DNA of 64,000 nt from Tolumonas sp008015085 (GTDB lineage Bacteria > Pseudomonadota > Gammaproteobacteria > Enterobacterales > Aeromonadaceae), in assembly GCA_029265125.1 (NCBI GenBank), contig JAJUJX010000004.1, forward strand, positions 1 through 64,000, given 5' to 3'. The notes below the pieces were generated by a model. It was not told the DNA's origin. It saw only the letters and a program-made list of their open reading frames with translations, and ran no database searches. This document shows positions 33,716 to 43,718 of this stretch, piece by piece (positions within the stretch are counted from its first letter, which is position 1; each line of letters starts with the position of its first letter). A program made the translations under genes and the position numbers.

Positions 33716-34438
33716 TCAGTACCATTCTTTCAATCTGGCTCTGATTCTGTGAAGTGCCTGACTATGAATCTGACTAACGCGGGACTCACTTACATCCAGT
33801 ATTTGTCCGATTTCTTTCAAATTCAATTCGTCATCATAATAAAGCGACAGAATTAACGCTTCTCTTTCAGGTAATTGAGAAATACAGTCAGAAAGTGCTT
33901 TTGAAAAACGTTCATTGGCCACGTTATCAAATGACAGACTGGTATCAGATAATGCATCGTCATTACTGAGCACATCTTCTGTAACACCTAAATCTTCGAT
34001 CCCAACAATTCTGCCGCAGGCGGCATCATTCAGCATGGAGTGGTATTCATTGAGCCCGACATCAAGCTTTGCTGCCACTTCATGATCTCTTGCGTCACGG
34101 CCCAGTTCTTTTTCCACCTCATGGATGGCGTCTGAAATACGGCGACTGTTGCGATGCACAGATCTAGGAACCCAGTCACCCTGCCGGATCTCATCAATCA
34201 TGGCGCCCCGGATGCGAATGCCGGCATACGTTTCAAAACTTGCCCCTTTCGAAGCATCATAATTTCGCGATGCATCAAGGAGCCCAATCATGCCGGCCTG
34301 CAGTAAATCATCCAGCTGCACACTGCTGGGCAAACGGGCCAGCATATGTTGCCCAATACGTTTAACCAGCCCAGCATATCTTTCGACCAGCCGGTTCTGA
34401 TCCTGATGACGATGATAGACATGAGCTTTATTCAGCAT
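33716..34438 (-). CDS. fliA: FliA, flagellar sigma-28
   Basis: 240-residue sigma factor for late flagellar genes: region 2 (LVKRIGQHMLARLPSSVQLDDLLQAGMIGLLDA, RNYDASKGASFETYAGIRIRGAMIDEIR) and region 4 (LPEREALILSLYYDDELNLKEIGQILDVSESRVSQ region). The start overlaps the flhG stop by one base (TAATG), implying coupled translation. A target promoter is visible at 22084-22110. Confidence 0.97.
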   Translation of the reverse strand: MLNKAHVYHRHQDQNRLVERYAGLVKRIGQHMLARLPSSVQLDDLLQAGMIGLLDASRNYDASKGASFETYAGIRIRGAMIDEIRQGDWVPRSVHRNSRRISDAIHEVEKELGRDARDHEVAAKLDVGLNEYHSMLNDAACGRIVGIEDLGVTEDVLSNDDALSDTSLSFDNVANERFSKALSDCISQLPEREALILSLYYDDELNLKEIGQILDVSESRVSQIHSQALHRIRARLKEWY

Positions 34439-35319
34439 TACTTGTCCCCTGCAACTTTCTTAGGTTGTAACAGGTTCTCGATAAAAAACTCCAGGTGCCC
34501 GCCGGGCTGATTTGGAATCGGCCAGGTTGCAACTTTGTTTGCCAGCGCCCTGAATGCCAGTGATGCCGGTGATTTTGGAAATGCATCGACCACGACCTTC
34601 TGTTTTTTAACAGCCTGACGAACATTGTTGTCATACGGAACACATGCAACCAGTTCCAGTGAGGCATCAAGAAAACGGTCAGTGACTCTTGTAAGTTTAG
34701 TAAAAAGATCCTGCCCTTCACGCAGACTGCGTACCATATTCGCAACAATACGGAAACGGAAGACGCCGTATTCGCGGGATAACAGCTTAATCAGTGCATA
34801 TGCGTCTGTGATGGATGTTGGTTCGTCGCAGACAACCACCATGACATCCTGTGCGGCACGGGCAAAACTCATCACCATATCTGAGATACCAGCTGCGGTA
34901 TCAACCAGTAAAATATCGATCGGCGTTTTTAATTCGCTGAATGCGCGGATAAGCCCGGCATGTTCAGAAGCCGATAGCTCAACCATTGACTGCGTGCCCG
35001 AGGTGGCAGGAATGATCATCAGTCCGTTAGGGCCCTCAACGATAATCTCATCCAGTGAACATTGCCCGGAAAGTACATGAGATAGATTTTTATGAACCCG
35101 AAGACCGAGCATGACGTCGATATTTGCCAACCCCAAGTCAGCATCAAGGATCAGAACTCGTTTTCCCTGAGCAGCTAAACTCATCCCCACGTTCAGAGTT
35201 ACATTTGATTTGCCAACGCCACCTTTGCCACCTGTAACGGCAACAACTTTGATGCGGTGATTACGCTGCATGTTCCGCAGACCACTGGCTTGATTCATAG
35301 TTATATCCATTTTATTCAT
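34438..35319 (-). CDS. flhG: FlhG (FleN), MinD-like ATPase limiting flagellar number
   Basis: 293 residues from the chosen start. MinD-type ATPase with GGKGGVGKSNVT and LILDADLGLANIDVMLGL. It restrains flagellar number and antagonises FlrA/FleQ. Close to the N-terminus lies NQASGLR, a match to the DQAxxLR motif by which FlhG stimulates the FlhF GTPase. The frame extends up to 35385, but GGAG lies 4 bases before ATG 35319, which overlaps flhF by 8 bases; ATGs at 35310 and 35298 are alternatives. Confidence 0.94.
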   Translation of the reverse strand: MNKMDITMNQASGLRNMQRNHRIKVVAVTGGKGGVGKSNVTLNVGMSLAAQGKRVLILDADLGLANIDVMLGLRVHKNLSHVLSGQCSLDEIIVEGPNGLMIIPATSGTQSMVELSASEHAGLIRAFSELKTPIDILLVDTAAGISDMVMSFARAAQDVMVVVCDEPTSITDAYALIKLLSREYGVFRFRIVANMVRSLREGQDLFTKLTRVTDRFLDASLELVACVPYDNNVRQAVKKQKVVVDAFPKSPASLAFRALANKVATWPIPNQPGGHLEFFIENLLQPKKVAGDK

Positions 35320-36679
35320 AAAACTCCGCGTGGTTCGGCTCTTGAGGATCAGTGTTCCAGTAATATGGCTGACCAGATTGCGCATCCAGTTGCTGCATCG
35401 TCATTGATACCAGCTCTGCCGCATTTGGTAACTGAATATCCTCTGGTACGCGTTGTCCGTTGGTAACGTAACTGACAGGCAATGCATTTTGAATACAGAC
35501 ATCAAGAACATCGCCCAGATTGAGACTTTCATCCAGTTTGGTCAGAATACAACCACTAAGCGGGATGCGGCGGAAATGATCGTACGCTTCCTGCAATACC
35601 CGGCGCTGTGCGGTTGCCGGTAATACCAGATAATGGCGAATTTTGACCCGGCTGTTCTTGACCAGTGTATCCAGCTGTTCGTTCAGGCGAACATCCCGTT
35701 GCCCCATCCCTGCCGTATCAATTAACACCAGGCGACGATTCCGCAACTGATAAAGTGCTGCGCCGAGTTCTTCAACATTGCTGACGGCCCGAACCTGGCA
35801 ACCCATGATCCGGCCATAGGTTTGTAACTGATCCTGTGCACCGATCCGATAGTGATCTGTTGTAATCAGTGCAACCTGCTCTGCACCATGTTTCATGGCA
35901 AAGCGGGCAGCCAGCTTGGCAATAGTCGTGGTTTTACCGACACCAGTTGGCCCCAGTAAGGCAACCGCGCCGCCTAGCCGCATAATTTCATCATCACCGG
36001 TTTGCAGCTGCTGGACTAAAATTCGTTCGATGTGCTGCCATGCTTCATGCAGTGGAATATCTTCCGGCACCATGCCTGCCAATTGATCGGCCAGTGTTTC
36101 AGTAAAACCGCCTTTAATCATTTGTTTGATCAATAAGGCTCGCAGCGGTTCACGTCGTTCCACTTCCTGCCACATAAGGCCAGATAGCTGGTGCTGCAGC
36201 AATTTGCGAATGGATGCCATCTCTGATCGCATTGCTTCCAGCTCTTTATCCCGCTGCGCTGATGGAGGCTGGTGCTGCCGGGTACTTTGAAAAGACCTTG
36301 GCCGGGCCGGTTCCGGTGTCATTTTGGATTGTTCTTCCAGCGTTGGCGGTAATCCATGTGTCTGTTGTTCCCGAGCCAGACGACTTTGCCTTGCCAGTAA
36401 CGCGCCCAGACTATCGGCAACAGACTCTTTATCATCATCCATTCCAGACTTCATTGGCGATTCCCGCTGGCTGGAAAATTCAACCCGATCATCTTTTAAA
36501 GCTCTTGTAGGCGGAAGACCTGATGGATTCTGTGCAGCCTGATAATCAACAGCTGCGACTATTTCGATCCCCCCGGTGACCTTTTTATTGGACATGATGA
36601 CGGCATCAGGTCCCAATAATTCTTTTACTTCCGCCAGGGCTGTTCGCATGTCCTTGGCAAATACGCGTTTTATTTTCAC
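35312..36679 (-). CDS. flhF: FlhF, SRP-type GTPase for polar flagellar placement
   Basis: 455 residues: an N-terminal basic region (MKIKRVFAKDMRTALAEVKELLGPDAVIMS), a variable linker (about 70-150) and the NG GTPase domain with G1 LLGPTGVGKTTTIAKLAARF, ALITTDHYRIGAQDQL, LIDTAGMGQRD and LTKLDES. FlhF marks the pole where the first flagellar parts assemble. It lies 15 bases after flhA and is coupled to flhG. Confidence 0.96.
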   Translation of the reverse strand: MKIKRVFAKDMRTALAEVKELLGPDAVIMSNKKVTGGIEIVAAVDYQAAQNPSGLPPTRALKDDRVEFSSQRESPMKSGMDDDKESVADSLGALLARQSRLAREQQTHGLPPTLEEQSKMTPEPARPRSFQSTRQHQPPSAQRDKELEAMRSEMASIRKLLQHQLSGLMWQEVERREPLRALLIKQMIKGGFTETLADQLAGMVPEDIPLHEAWQHIERILVQQLQTGDDEIMRLGGAVALLGPTGVGKTTTIAKLAARFAMKHGAEQVALITTDHYRIGAQDQLQTYGRIMGCQVRAVSNVEELGAALYQLRNRRLVLIDTAGMGQRDVRLNEQLDTLVKNSRVKIRHYLVLPATAQRRVLQEAYDHFRRIPLSGCILTKLDESLNLGDVLDVCIQNALPVSYVTNGQRVPEDIQLPNAAELVSMTMQQLDAQSGQPYYWNTDPQEPNHAEFYE

Positions 36680-36694
36680 CTAAACCTCCAGGCT

Positions 36695-38797
36695 CTATTG
36701 CTGCCCAACAGAGCTGATAATGCGGATTTGCTTATCTTCCGGTATTTCCTGATATGAAAGAATACGCAGGTTCGGAATGGCATTTCTTATGAAGCGCGAC
36801 AGTGTATTACGCAACACACCAGAGGTCAGCAAGACCGGTGTTTGACCTTCCAATTCCTGACGCTGAGCTGCTTCTGTTAATGAAGTCTGCATTCTTTCAG
36901 CCAATCCTGGTTCAATACCTGCACCTTCAGCGCCACCGGCTTGCAGTGACTGGTGTAAAATTCTTTCTAAATCAGGAGCTAATGTAATTACAGGAATTAT
37001 ATTTTCGCCGCCTACAATACTTTGAACAATGAGCCGGCGCAAAGAAATACGACATGCAGCAGTTAATACGTCAGGATCCTGGCTACGTGGCGCATATTCC
37101 ACCAATGTTTGCAGTAATGTCCGCATATCCCGGATGGTCACGCCTTCTGCCAAAAGATTTTGCAATACTTTTACTAGCGTTCCCATTGCCACGACCCCTG
37201 GAACCAATCCTTCGGTAAGTTTAGGCTGATTCTTGCCAACCAGATCCAGTAAATTCTGTACCTCATCATGGCCCAGTAGTTGTGCCGCGTGATGTGTCAG
37301 CAATTGACTAAGGTGTGTTGCAATAACTGTAGATGCGTCTACCACTGTGTAGCCTAAACTTTGCGCATAATCGACCTGGTCTTTGGTGATCCAGACGGCA
37401 TCCAGACCAAATGCTGGATCTCTGCCTTCTATGCCCTGTACCGAACCAAATACCTGCCCCGGATTTATAGCCATTTCACGATCATAGTAGACTTCTGATT
37501 CGCCGCAGGTTACACCCATCAATGAAATCCGGTATTGGTTGGGTTGCAGATCCAGATTGTCACGGATATGTACCGGTGGAATAAGAAAGCCTAATTCCTG
37601 TGACAATTTTTTGCGTACACCTTTGATGCGGTTCAGTAACTCACCGCCCTGGGTTCGGTCAACCATCGGGATAAGGCGGTAACCTACTTCCAGCCCAATG
37701 ACATCGACAGGCGTTACATCATCCCAGCTGAGATCTTTTTGTTCTGGTACACGACTTGTTTCACCACTGGATACCGGTTGTGTCGCTAACGCCAGCGCCT
37801 TTTTCTTCACATGAGTGATCCGAAACCAGGCGCCTGCTGCACATAATCCGCCTAGCAGCAGGAAGGCGAAATGAGGCATGCCAGGTACGATACCCATGAT
37901 AAGCAGAACAGTGGCTGCGATAATCAGCGACTTAGGCTCATTGAACATTTGACCGAGAACAACAGCGCCCATGTCTTGTTCAGTATTCTGACGGGTAACA
38001 ATCATTGCAGCAGCAATAGAGAGCATCAGTGATGGGATCTGAGCTACCAGACCGTCACCAATTGTCAGCAAAGTGTAGATTTCTGTCGCTTCAGAGAAAC
38101 TGAGCCCGTGTTGCACAATACCAATGATGAACCCACCGATGATATTAATGAACAGGATCAAGATCCCCGCAACCGCATCCCCTTTTACGAATTTGGATGC
38201 ACCGTCCATTGAGCCATAGAAATCAGCCTCAGAGGTCACATCAGCCCGACGGCGTTTTGCTTCATCCTGATTGATCAGTCCAGCATTCAGATCAGCATCA
38301 ATGGCCATCTGTTTACCGGGCATTGCATCCAATGTGAAACGGGCACTCACTTCGGAAATACGGCCGGCACCTTTGGTTACTACAACGAAGTTGATGATCA
38401 TTAGAATGGCGAACACAATCAGACCAACGGCGTAGTTGCCACCAATAACGACCGAACCAAATGCCTCAATAACATGCCCGGCCGCATCCGGACCATTATG
38501 ACCTTCCAGCAATACCACACGGGTTGATGCTACGTTCAGAGCCAGACGCAGCAACGTGGCGACCAGTAGCACTGTCGGGAAAGCAGCAAAATCAAGCGGA
38601 CGACGGGTATAAACGGAAACCAGCAACACCAGCAAAGACAGGGCAATGTTGAATGTAAACAGAATATCCAGCATCAGCGCCGGCATAGGCAATACAACCA
38701 TGCCTAAGCTGGCAATAATCAGCAGCGGTGTCCCAATCCCTTTTGTCAGAAGAGTCCGGAATGACCCAAGTGAGAATAATGAGGCTTTCAGTTCCAT
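36695..38797 (-). CDS. flhA: FlhA, export gate protein
   Basis: 700-residue core of the flagellar type III export gate. About eight membrane helices lie in the first 330 residues, with the family signature around VVTKGAGRISEVSARFTLDAMPGKQMAIDADLNAG, followed by a large cytoplasmic domain that docks chaperone-substrate complexes and ends LSYQEIPEDKQIRIISSVG. A good sigma-54 promoter (38834-38849) precedes it, so it starts the flhA-flhF-flhG-fliA unit. Confidence 0.97.
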   Translation of the reverse strand: MELKASLFSLGSFRTLLTKGIGTPLLIIASLGMVVLPMPALMLDILFTFNIALSLLVLLVSVYTRRPLDFAAFPTVLLVATLLRLALNVASTRVVLLEGHNGPDAAGHVIEAFGSVVIGGNYAVGLIVFAILMIINFVVVTKGAGRISEVSARFTLDAMPGKQMAIDADLNAGLINQDEAKRRRADVTSEADFYGSMDGASKFVKGDAVAGILILFINIIGGFIIGIVQHGLSFSEATEIYTLLTIGDGLVAQIPSLMLSIAAAMIVTRQNTEQDMGAVVLGQMFNEPKSLIIAATVLLIMGIVPGMPHFAFLLLGGLCAAGAWFRITHVKKKALALATQPVSSGETSRVPEQKDLSWDDVTPVDVIGLEVGYRLIPMVDRTQGGELLNRIKGVRKKLSQELGFLIPPVHIRDNLDLQPNQYRISLMGVTCGESEVYYDREMAINPGQVFGSVQGIEGRDPAFGLDAVWITKDQVDYAQSLGYTVVDASTVIATHLSQLLTHHAAQLLGHDEVQNLLDLVGKNQPKLTEGLVPGVVAMGTLVKVLQNLLAEGVTIRDMRTLLQTLVEYAPRSQDPDVLTAACRISLRRLIVQSIVGGENIIPVITLAPDLERILHQSLQAGGAEGAGIEPGLAERMQTSLTEAAQRQELEGQTPVLLTSGVLRNTLSRFIRNAIPNLRILSYQEIPEDKQIRIISSVGQQ

Positions 38798-38833
38798 GGT
38801 TTTTCGTCATCAGACCGACAGTTAACCATGTAA

Positions 38834-38849
38834 AGCAAATATCAGGCCA
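38834..38849 (-). promoter_or_regulatory. Sigma-54 promoter of flhA
   Basis: Minus strand TGGCCTGATATTTGCT: GG and GC 12 bases apart and TTGCT at -12. The -12 GC is 38 bases before the flhA ATG, in the 94-base gap after flhB. It shares the TGGCCTG upstream half with the fliK promoter. Confidence 0.78.
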
Positions 38850-38891
38850 CAAATTTACAGGATTTTTCAGTCTATTAGCGTCAATTTGCCG

Positions 38892-40028
38892 TCAGTGCTT
38901 CAACTCATCAGGAATTGGCATTTCATTATCCTTCGGCAACTCTCTCGGTGGTGCGCCGCGTCCGGCCTTGTAAGCCTGCAACTGGAAAACATAGGCAAGG
39001 ATGAGAGCGACTGCCTGAAACAGCCCTTCAGGAATTTCACGATCCAGTTTGGTCGTATGATAAATCGCACGGGCAAGTGCGGGGGAAGCCAGCACCGGAA
39101 CTTTATATTCCGTAGCAATTTCCCTGATTTTCATCGCTATTTCATCGGTTCCCTTCGCAACGACTACTGGTGCTGCTCCCGGTTTAAAACGATCATATTT
39201 CAGAGCAACTGCGTAGTGCGTCGGGTTGGTAACGATAACATCTGCTTTCGGCACCTCAGCCATCATGCGTCGATTGGCCATTTCACGCTGCATCTGACGC
39301 AGGCGCCCTTTGACTTCCGGCTTACCTTCAGAATCTTTATATTCGTCTTTAATTTCCTGTTTAGTCATACGCAGCTGTTTAATGTGGTTCCATTTCTGAA
39401 ACGGAACGTCAATCATCACAACTGGCAATAAGGCACAACAGATACCGATACTGATGTTCAGTGAGATGCGCAATGCATCAATGATGGCGTTAGATAATTG
39501 CTCACTACTCAAACGCATCAGCTCAGTCCAGTGACCTTTGATCAGCAGATAAGCAATCCACGCAACAAACCCAACTTTAGCAATCGATTTAATTAACTCA
39601 ACCAATGCCATGATGCCAATCATACGTTTGATGCCACTCATCGGATTGAGTTTGTTGAATTTCGGCATCATGGCTTCACTACTGAAATTGAAGCCACCCA
39701 GTGCGATATTACCTATCAGGCTGGAAACCATCACAATCACAAACAAAAAGAACAGAGGCCAGAAAACCTCTCCCATACTAATGCCGACTATCCGGAACAT
39801 ATTAATGGGATCAAAAATTTCATCGCGCTGAAAGCTGAAACAACGAATGAATACGTTAACAACAGCGGTGCTTAATGGAGTTTGCAGTAGCAATAAGCCA
39901 AAAATCCCGGCCAGTAATACCGTCGCGGTTGCCGCTTCACGGGATCGGGGAATTTGCCCCTTTTCCTTGGCCTGTTGTAGTCGTTTGCCTGTGGGTTCTT
40001 CCGTTCGTTCCTGTTCGTCATCGGCCAT
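38892..40028 (-). CDS. flhB: FlhB, export gate and substrate-switch protein
   Basis: 378 residues with four membrane segments (about 30-210) and a cytoplasmic C-domain with the autocleavage site NPTH (VTNPTHYAVALKYD). The N-terminus EERTEEPTGKRLQQAKEKGQIPRS is typical. Cleavage allows FliK-driven switching from hook to filament export. It is last in the fliK-to-flhB series. Confidence 0.97.
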   Translation of the reverse strand: MADDEQERTEEPTGKRLQQAKEKGQIPRSREAATATVLLAGIFGLLLLQTPLSTAVVNVFIRCFSFQRDEIFDPINMFRIVGISMGEVFWPLFFLFVIVMVSSLIGNIALGGFNFSSEAMMPKFNKLNPMSGIKRMIGIMALVELIKSIAKVGFVAWIAYLLIKGHWTELMRLSSEQLSNAIIDALRISLNISIGICCALLPVVMIDVPFQKWNHIKQLRMTKQEIKDEYKDSEGKPEVKGRLRQMQREMANRRMMAEVPKADVIVTNPTHYAVALKYDRFKPGAAPVVVAKGTDEIAMKIREIATEYKVPVLASPALARAIYHTTKLDREIPEGLFQAVALILAYVFQLQAYKAGRGAPPRELPKDNEMPIPDELKH

Positions 40029-40039
40029 AATAAACTCCT

Positions 40040-40828
40040 CTACGGCTCCTGACAGGAAAGAGCAAGAACATCACACATAAGCCCCTGCACTCGTTGCCAG
40101 TGCATGGCATAGTGATCCATAAAACCACTCAGTGATGCCCACATAATAAACAAACCACAGATCATTGTGACCGCAAAACCCATGCTGAAAATATTGAGTT
40201 GAGGTGCAGCCCTTGTCATGACACCAAATGCAAAGTTAATCAGCAGTAACGCAATGGTCGCCGACAGAGAAAAGGCCAGCGCAGTCTGAAACAATACACT
40301 GACAAAATCAGCCACTGCCCGCATGCTGCTTATACTGATACCTTCTGCGGATACAGGTAAGGTGACAAAGCTTTGTGTGATCATCTGAATCATCGTCAGA
40401 TGTCCATCCATTGCAAAAAACAGCAATGTGCCCAGCATCAGATAAAACTGGCCCACAACTGGGGTTGATTCGCCATTCAGCGGATCGACCATTGAGGCAA
40501 ACCCAAGACTGGTCTGCATCGAGATGATCTGCCCAGCCATAATAAATGCCTGAACCAGCATCTGCGAAATCATGCCCATGGTGATACCAACAAGAACCTG
40601 TTGCGCAGTGATCATAAATCCAGCCATCGAAAACAGCTCGGTAGCAGGCATTTTAGGTAATACCGGTGCAATGACAGCTGTTAGCACGATGGAATAAAAC
40701 ATTCGGACCATAACAGGGACAGACTGAGAACCAATCACTAGCATAGTCATCAGCATCGCAGCCAAACGGGTGAACGGCCAGATATAGGCTGCCAGCATCT
40801 CCATCAGGAGTGTGGTGGTGACATTCAT
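40040..40828 (-). CDS. fliR: FliR, export gate protein
   Basis: 262-residue hydrophobic protein, part of the FliPQR export pore. Multiple membrane segments run throughout, with family features YIWPFTRLAAMLMTMLVIGSQSVP and MAGQIISMQTSLGFASMVDPLNGE. Overlaps fliQ by 4 bases. Confidence 0.96.
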   Translation of the reverse strand: MNVTTTLLMEMLAAYIWPFTRLAAMLMTMLVIGSQSVPVMVRMFYSIVLTAVIAPVLPKMPATELFSMAGFMITAQQVLVGITMGMISQMLVQAFIMAGQIISMQTSLGFASMVDPLNGESTPVVGQFYLMLGTLLFFAMDGHLTMIQMITQSFVTLPVSAEGISISSMRAVADFVSVLFQTALAFSLSATIALLLINFAFGVMTRAAPQLNIFSMGFAVTMICGLFIMWASLSGFMDHYAMHWQRVQGLMCDVLALSCQEP

Positions 40829-41094
40829 CCCAGAACCTCGGGAATTTCATTCACCAGCATGATCATGAAATCCATCAGAGTTTGCAGGCCCCAGTGGGCA
40901 CCCAGCGACAGCGCTGCAAGTGTCACCAACAGACGCGGCAGGAAGCTGAGGGTCTGTTCGTTGATTGATGTAGCCGCCTGAAAAATGGAAACCAGAAGGC
41001 CAACAATCAGACTGGGAATAATGGTTGCGCTAACCAACAGACAAACAATGCCCAGAGCCTGACGGAATACATCAACGAAAACCTCAGGGGTCAT
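40825..41094 (-). CDS. fliQ: FliQ, export gate protein
   Basis: 89 residues with two membrane helices (about 16-38 and 51-73), a FliPQR pore subunit: VGLLVSIFQAATSINEQTLSFLPRL is the conserved turn between them. Its ATG directly follows the fliP stop. Confidence 0.96.
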   Translation of the reverse strand: MTPEVFVDVFRQALGIVCLLVSATIIPSLIVGLLVSIFQAATSINEQTLSFLPRLLVTLAALSLGAHWGLQTLMDFMIMLVNEIPEVLG

Positions 41095-41847
41095 TTAGCC
41101 ACCTCCCAGCCCGAAGCTGTTTGCCAGAGACCCCATGATTAATCCCCATCCATCAACGAGCACAAATAGCATCAGCTTAAATGGCAGTGAGATAATCATT
41201 GGTGACAGCATCATCATCCCCATTGCCATCAATACACTGGCAACTACCAGATCGATAACCAGAAATGGCAGAAACAACATAAAGCCTATCTGGAATGCCG
41301 TTTTCAGTTCACTGGTGATAAATGCCGGGATCAATACGCGTAAAGGGACTTCTTCCGGCTTATCCACTTTGACGTTGGCAATTTCGGAAAATACGCCCAG
41401 ATCCTTAATCCTGGTTTGTCCGAGCATGAACTGACGTAACGGCTGTTCGGCTTTATCCAAAGCTTCTTTCGCCGAGATTTGTTCATTCATGTAGGGTTGC
41501 AGCGCATCGGTGTTAATACGATCCAGCACTGGCGACATAATGAAAAATGACATAAACAGCGCGATCCCCACCAGGATCTGATTCGACGGGCTCTGCTGTA
41601 ATCCAATCGCCTGTCGTAATATGGAAAGTACAACGATGATGCGGGTGAAAGAGGTCATCATAATGACGATAGACGGCAGAAAGGTCAGTGCCGTCATCAG
41701 TGCCAGTACCTGCAGCGTCAGGCTGTAATCCTGCCCACCATCAGGGTTATTCGTTACTGTCAGTGCAGGTAACATTCCCGTCGCAGCCTGAGCCAGCAGA
41801 GGACAAAAACAGAGCAGTATGCCAGCCCAAACACGCCAGTTAGTCAT
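41095..41847 (-). CDS. fliP: FliP, export gate protein
   Basis: 250 residues with a cleavable signal-like N-terminus (RVWAGILLCFCPLLAQAATG) and four membrane helices. Signature stretches are MMTSFTRIIVVLSILRQAIGLQQSPSNQILVGIALFMSFF and PFLVIDLVVASVLMAMGMMMLSP. It forms the FliP5Q4R1 export channel. Overlaps fliO by 8 bases. Confidence 0.97.
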   Translation of the reverse strand: MTNWRVWAGILLCFCPLLAQAATGMLPALTVTNNPDGGQDYSLTLQVLALMTALTFLPSIVIMMTSFTRIIVVLSILRQAIGLQQSPSNQILVGIALFMSFFIMSPVLDRINTDALQPYMNEQISAKEALDKAEQPLRQFMLGQTRIKDLGVFSEIANVKVDKPEEVPLRVLIPAFITSELKTAFQIGFMLFLPFLVIDLVVASVLMAMGMMMLSPMIISLPFKLMLFVLVDGWGLIMGSLANSFGLGGG

Positions 41848-42244
41848 TTTTCTCCCCTTCTGCCGATGATGGTTTGTTCATCCAACGCGACAGATGATGA
41901 GCAAACGCCGAAGGCTCAGTGCACAGATCAAGCGGAGGGTTTATCTCTTTCAGAAAAGATATCTGCTGAGCAGTTACGCCCAGCAGTAACTGCTGATCGC
42001 CAGCCTGCACCACAATTAATTTTTCTTTATAACCAACCGGCAGAGTAAACAGCACTCTGAAATCTTTACGACCAATCTGGGGTACTAACCGGCTTTTTTT
42101 CAGCCCCCAGGCTAACGCCACAATCAGAGCCAGCACAAACAAGCTACTCAGCAGCCACTGCATTATACCAATCGTGGCGTTATGATCTGTTGCTGCACCA
42201 GCCGGTAATGCCTGAGCAGCCAGAATAAAATAAAGACGTCTCAT
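41840..42244 (-). CDS. fliO: FliO, flagellar assembly protein
   Basis: 134 residues with one membrane helix (about 27-47, MQWLLSSLFVLALIVALAWGL), a basic stretch (KKSRLVP) and a small cytoplasmic beta domain (VLFTLPVGYKEKLIVVQAGDQQLLLGVTAQQISFL). It assists assembly of the FliP ring. Overlaps fliN by 4 bases. Confidence 0.93.
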   Translation of the reverse strand: MRRLYFILAAQALPAGAATDHNATIGIMQWLLSSLFVLALIVALAWGLKKSRLVPQIGRKDFRVLFTLPVGYKEKLIVVQAGDQQLLLGVTAQQISFLKEINPPLDLCTEPSAFAHHLSRWMNKPSSAEGEKND

Positions 42245-42627
42245 TTCAGCTTCTTAATTCGTTCTGTCTGGCTGATGACATCCGTTAAACGGATACCAAA
42301 TTTGTCATTCACTACAACCACTTCGCCATGTGCGATCAGAGTGCCATTTACCAGCACATCCAGCGGTTCACCAGCCACGCGGTCGAGCTCCACGACTGAT
42401 CCCTGGTTCAGTTGCAACAGGTTGCGGATACTGATTTGGCTACGGCCAACTTCCATGGAAATAGTGACGGGGATATCCAGAATCGTATCCAGCTTACGTC
42501 TTTCCTCAGCTGAAATAGGTGCTGATTCATCAAATTCTTCTAACTGAGCAGGCTGTGCTTCTGTCTTTGCCTGCTCTTCCAGTGCTGCAGCCCAGGCATC
42601 CGCCATCAGATCTTCTTCAGTACTCAT
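42241..42627 (-). CDS. fliN: FliN, motor switch protein
   Basis: 128 residues: an acidic N-terminal tail and a C-terminal SpoA domain (ILDIPVTISMEVGRSQISIRNLLQLNQGSVVELDRVAGEPLDVLVNG). Forms the C-ring with FliM and FliG. Shares one base with the fliM stop. Confidence 0.97.
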   Translation of the reverse strand: MSTEEDLMADAWAAALEEQAKTEAQPAQLEEFDESAPISAEERRKLDTILDIPVTISMEVGRSQISIRNLLQLNQGSVVELDRVAGEPLDVLVNGTLIAHGEVVVVNDKFGIRLTDVISQTERIKKLK

Positions 42628-43694
42628 TACTCGTCCTCAATAATACGTTCTAATTCTTCAAGTTCTGCCATACCGTCAATGCGCATGCCCCCCCGGGTAA
42701 CATGGGTCATTTCGTTCTTGACGGATTCAGGACGCTTAATTCTTTCCGTGATTTTGAGCGCGACATTATTTTTACTGCTCCGCCCCATCTTGGCACGAAA
42801 TGATGGTAACCCTTCCACAAAAACCAGCAAACTTTCCGGCATTTCAACCGGAATGACGTCTCCAGCTTTCAGATCCATAAGTTTGTGCAATGGTAAATCG
42901 AGATCCAACAATTTAGCCCTTAGGCCAACAGAAACATCCATGATTTCATCACGTAATGCTTTGCTCCAACGCAAATCGGTATCGCCTTTATCACTTTGGA
43001 CCCCGGCATCAAGCAGTTCCCGGATAGGTTCCAGCATCGAATAAGGCATAGCCACATGGAAATCACCACCACCGCCATCCAGCTCAATATGAAAGGAGCT
43101 GACCACAATGACTTCCGTCGGGCTGACAATGTTCGCCATGGCCGGGTTAACTTCAGAATCAAGATATTCAAAGCTGACATCCATGACCGGAGCCCATGCT
43201 TCTTTATAGTCTTCAAAGACTAGTTTAAGCAGCATCTGGATAATTCGCCGTTCTGTCGGAGTAAATTCGCGCCCTTCGATCTTGGCATGGTAACGGCCAT
43301 CACCACCGAAGAAATTCTCTACCAGAATGAATACCAGACGAGCTTCCATCGTGATCAATGCTGTACCTTTTAACGGACGGAAACGCACCATATTCAGGCT
43401 GGTAGGTACAAACAAAGAATGCACATATTCACCGAATTTCAGCATCTGAACGCCGTTAATCGAAACTTCGGCCGTTCTGCGCATCATATTAAACAGACTG
43501 ATACGCATATGACGGGCAAAACGCTCGTTGACCAGCTCCAGTGTAGGCATACGCCCACGCACGATGCGATCCTGTGAAGAAAAATCAAACGTCGCAACCC
43601 CGCTTTGCGGGGCCTGGGATACGACTTCTTCTTCTACGTCATCTACGCCATGAAGCAGGGCATCAATTTCGTCTTGTGATAATAAATCACTCAT
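42627..43694 (-). CDS. fliM: FliM, motor switch protein
   Basis: 355 residues. The N-terminal CheY-P-binding peptide reads LSQDEIDALLHGVDD (residues 5-19). It is followed by the CheC-like middle domain and a C-terminal SpoA domain (LPLHKLMDLKAGDVIPVEMPE). It is the receiver of the chemotaxis signal in the C-ring. The N-terminal peptide closely resembles the three repeats in the CheA linker of this locus. Confidence 0.97.
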   Translation of the reverse strand: MSDLLSQDEIDALLHGVDDVEEEVVSQAPQSGVATFDFSSQDRIVRGRMPTLELVNERFARHMRISLFNMMRRTAEVSINGVQMLKFGEYVHSLFVPTSLNMVRFRPLKGTALITMEARLVFILVENFFGGDGRYHAKIEGREFTPTERRIIQMLLKLVFEDYKEAWAPVMDVSFEYLDSEVNPAMANIVSPTEVIVVSSFHIELDGGGGDFHVAMPYSMLEPIRELLDAGVQSDKGDTDLRWSKALRDEIMDVSVGLRAKLLDLDLPLHKLMDLKAGDVIPVEMPESLLVFVEGLPSFRAKMGRSSKNNVALKITERIKRPESVKNEMTHVTRGGMRIDGMAELEELERIIEDE

Positions 43695-43718
43695 ACCGCA
43701 CCTGTGATTATTCCATCA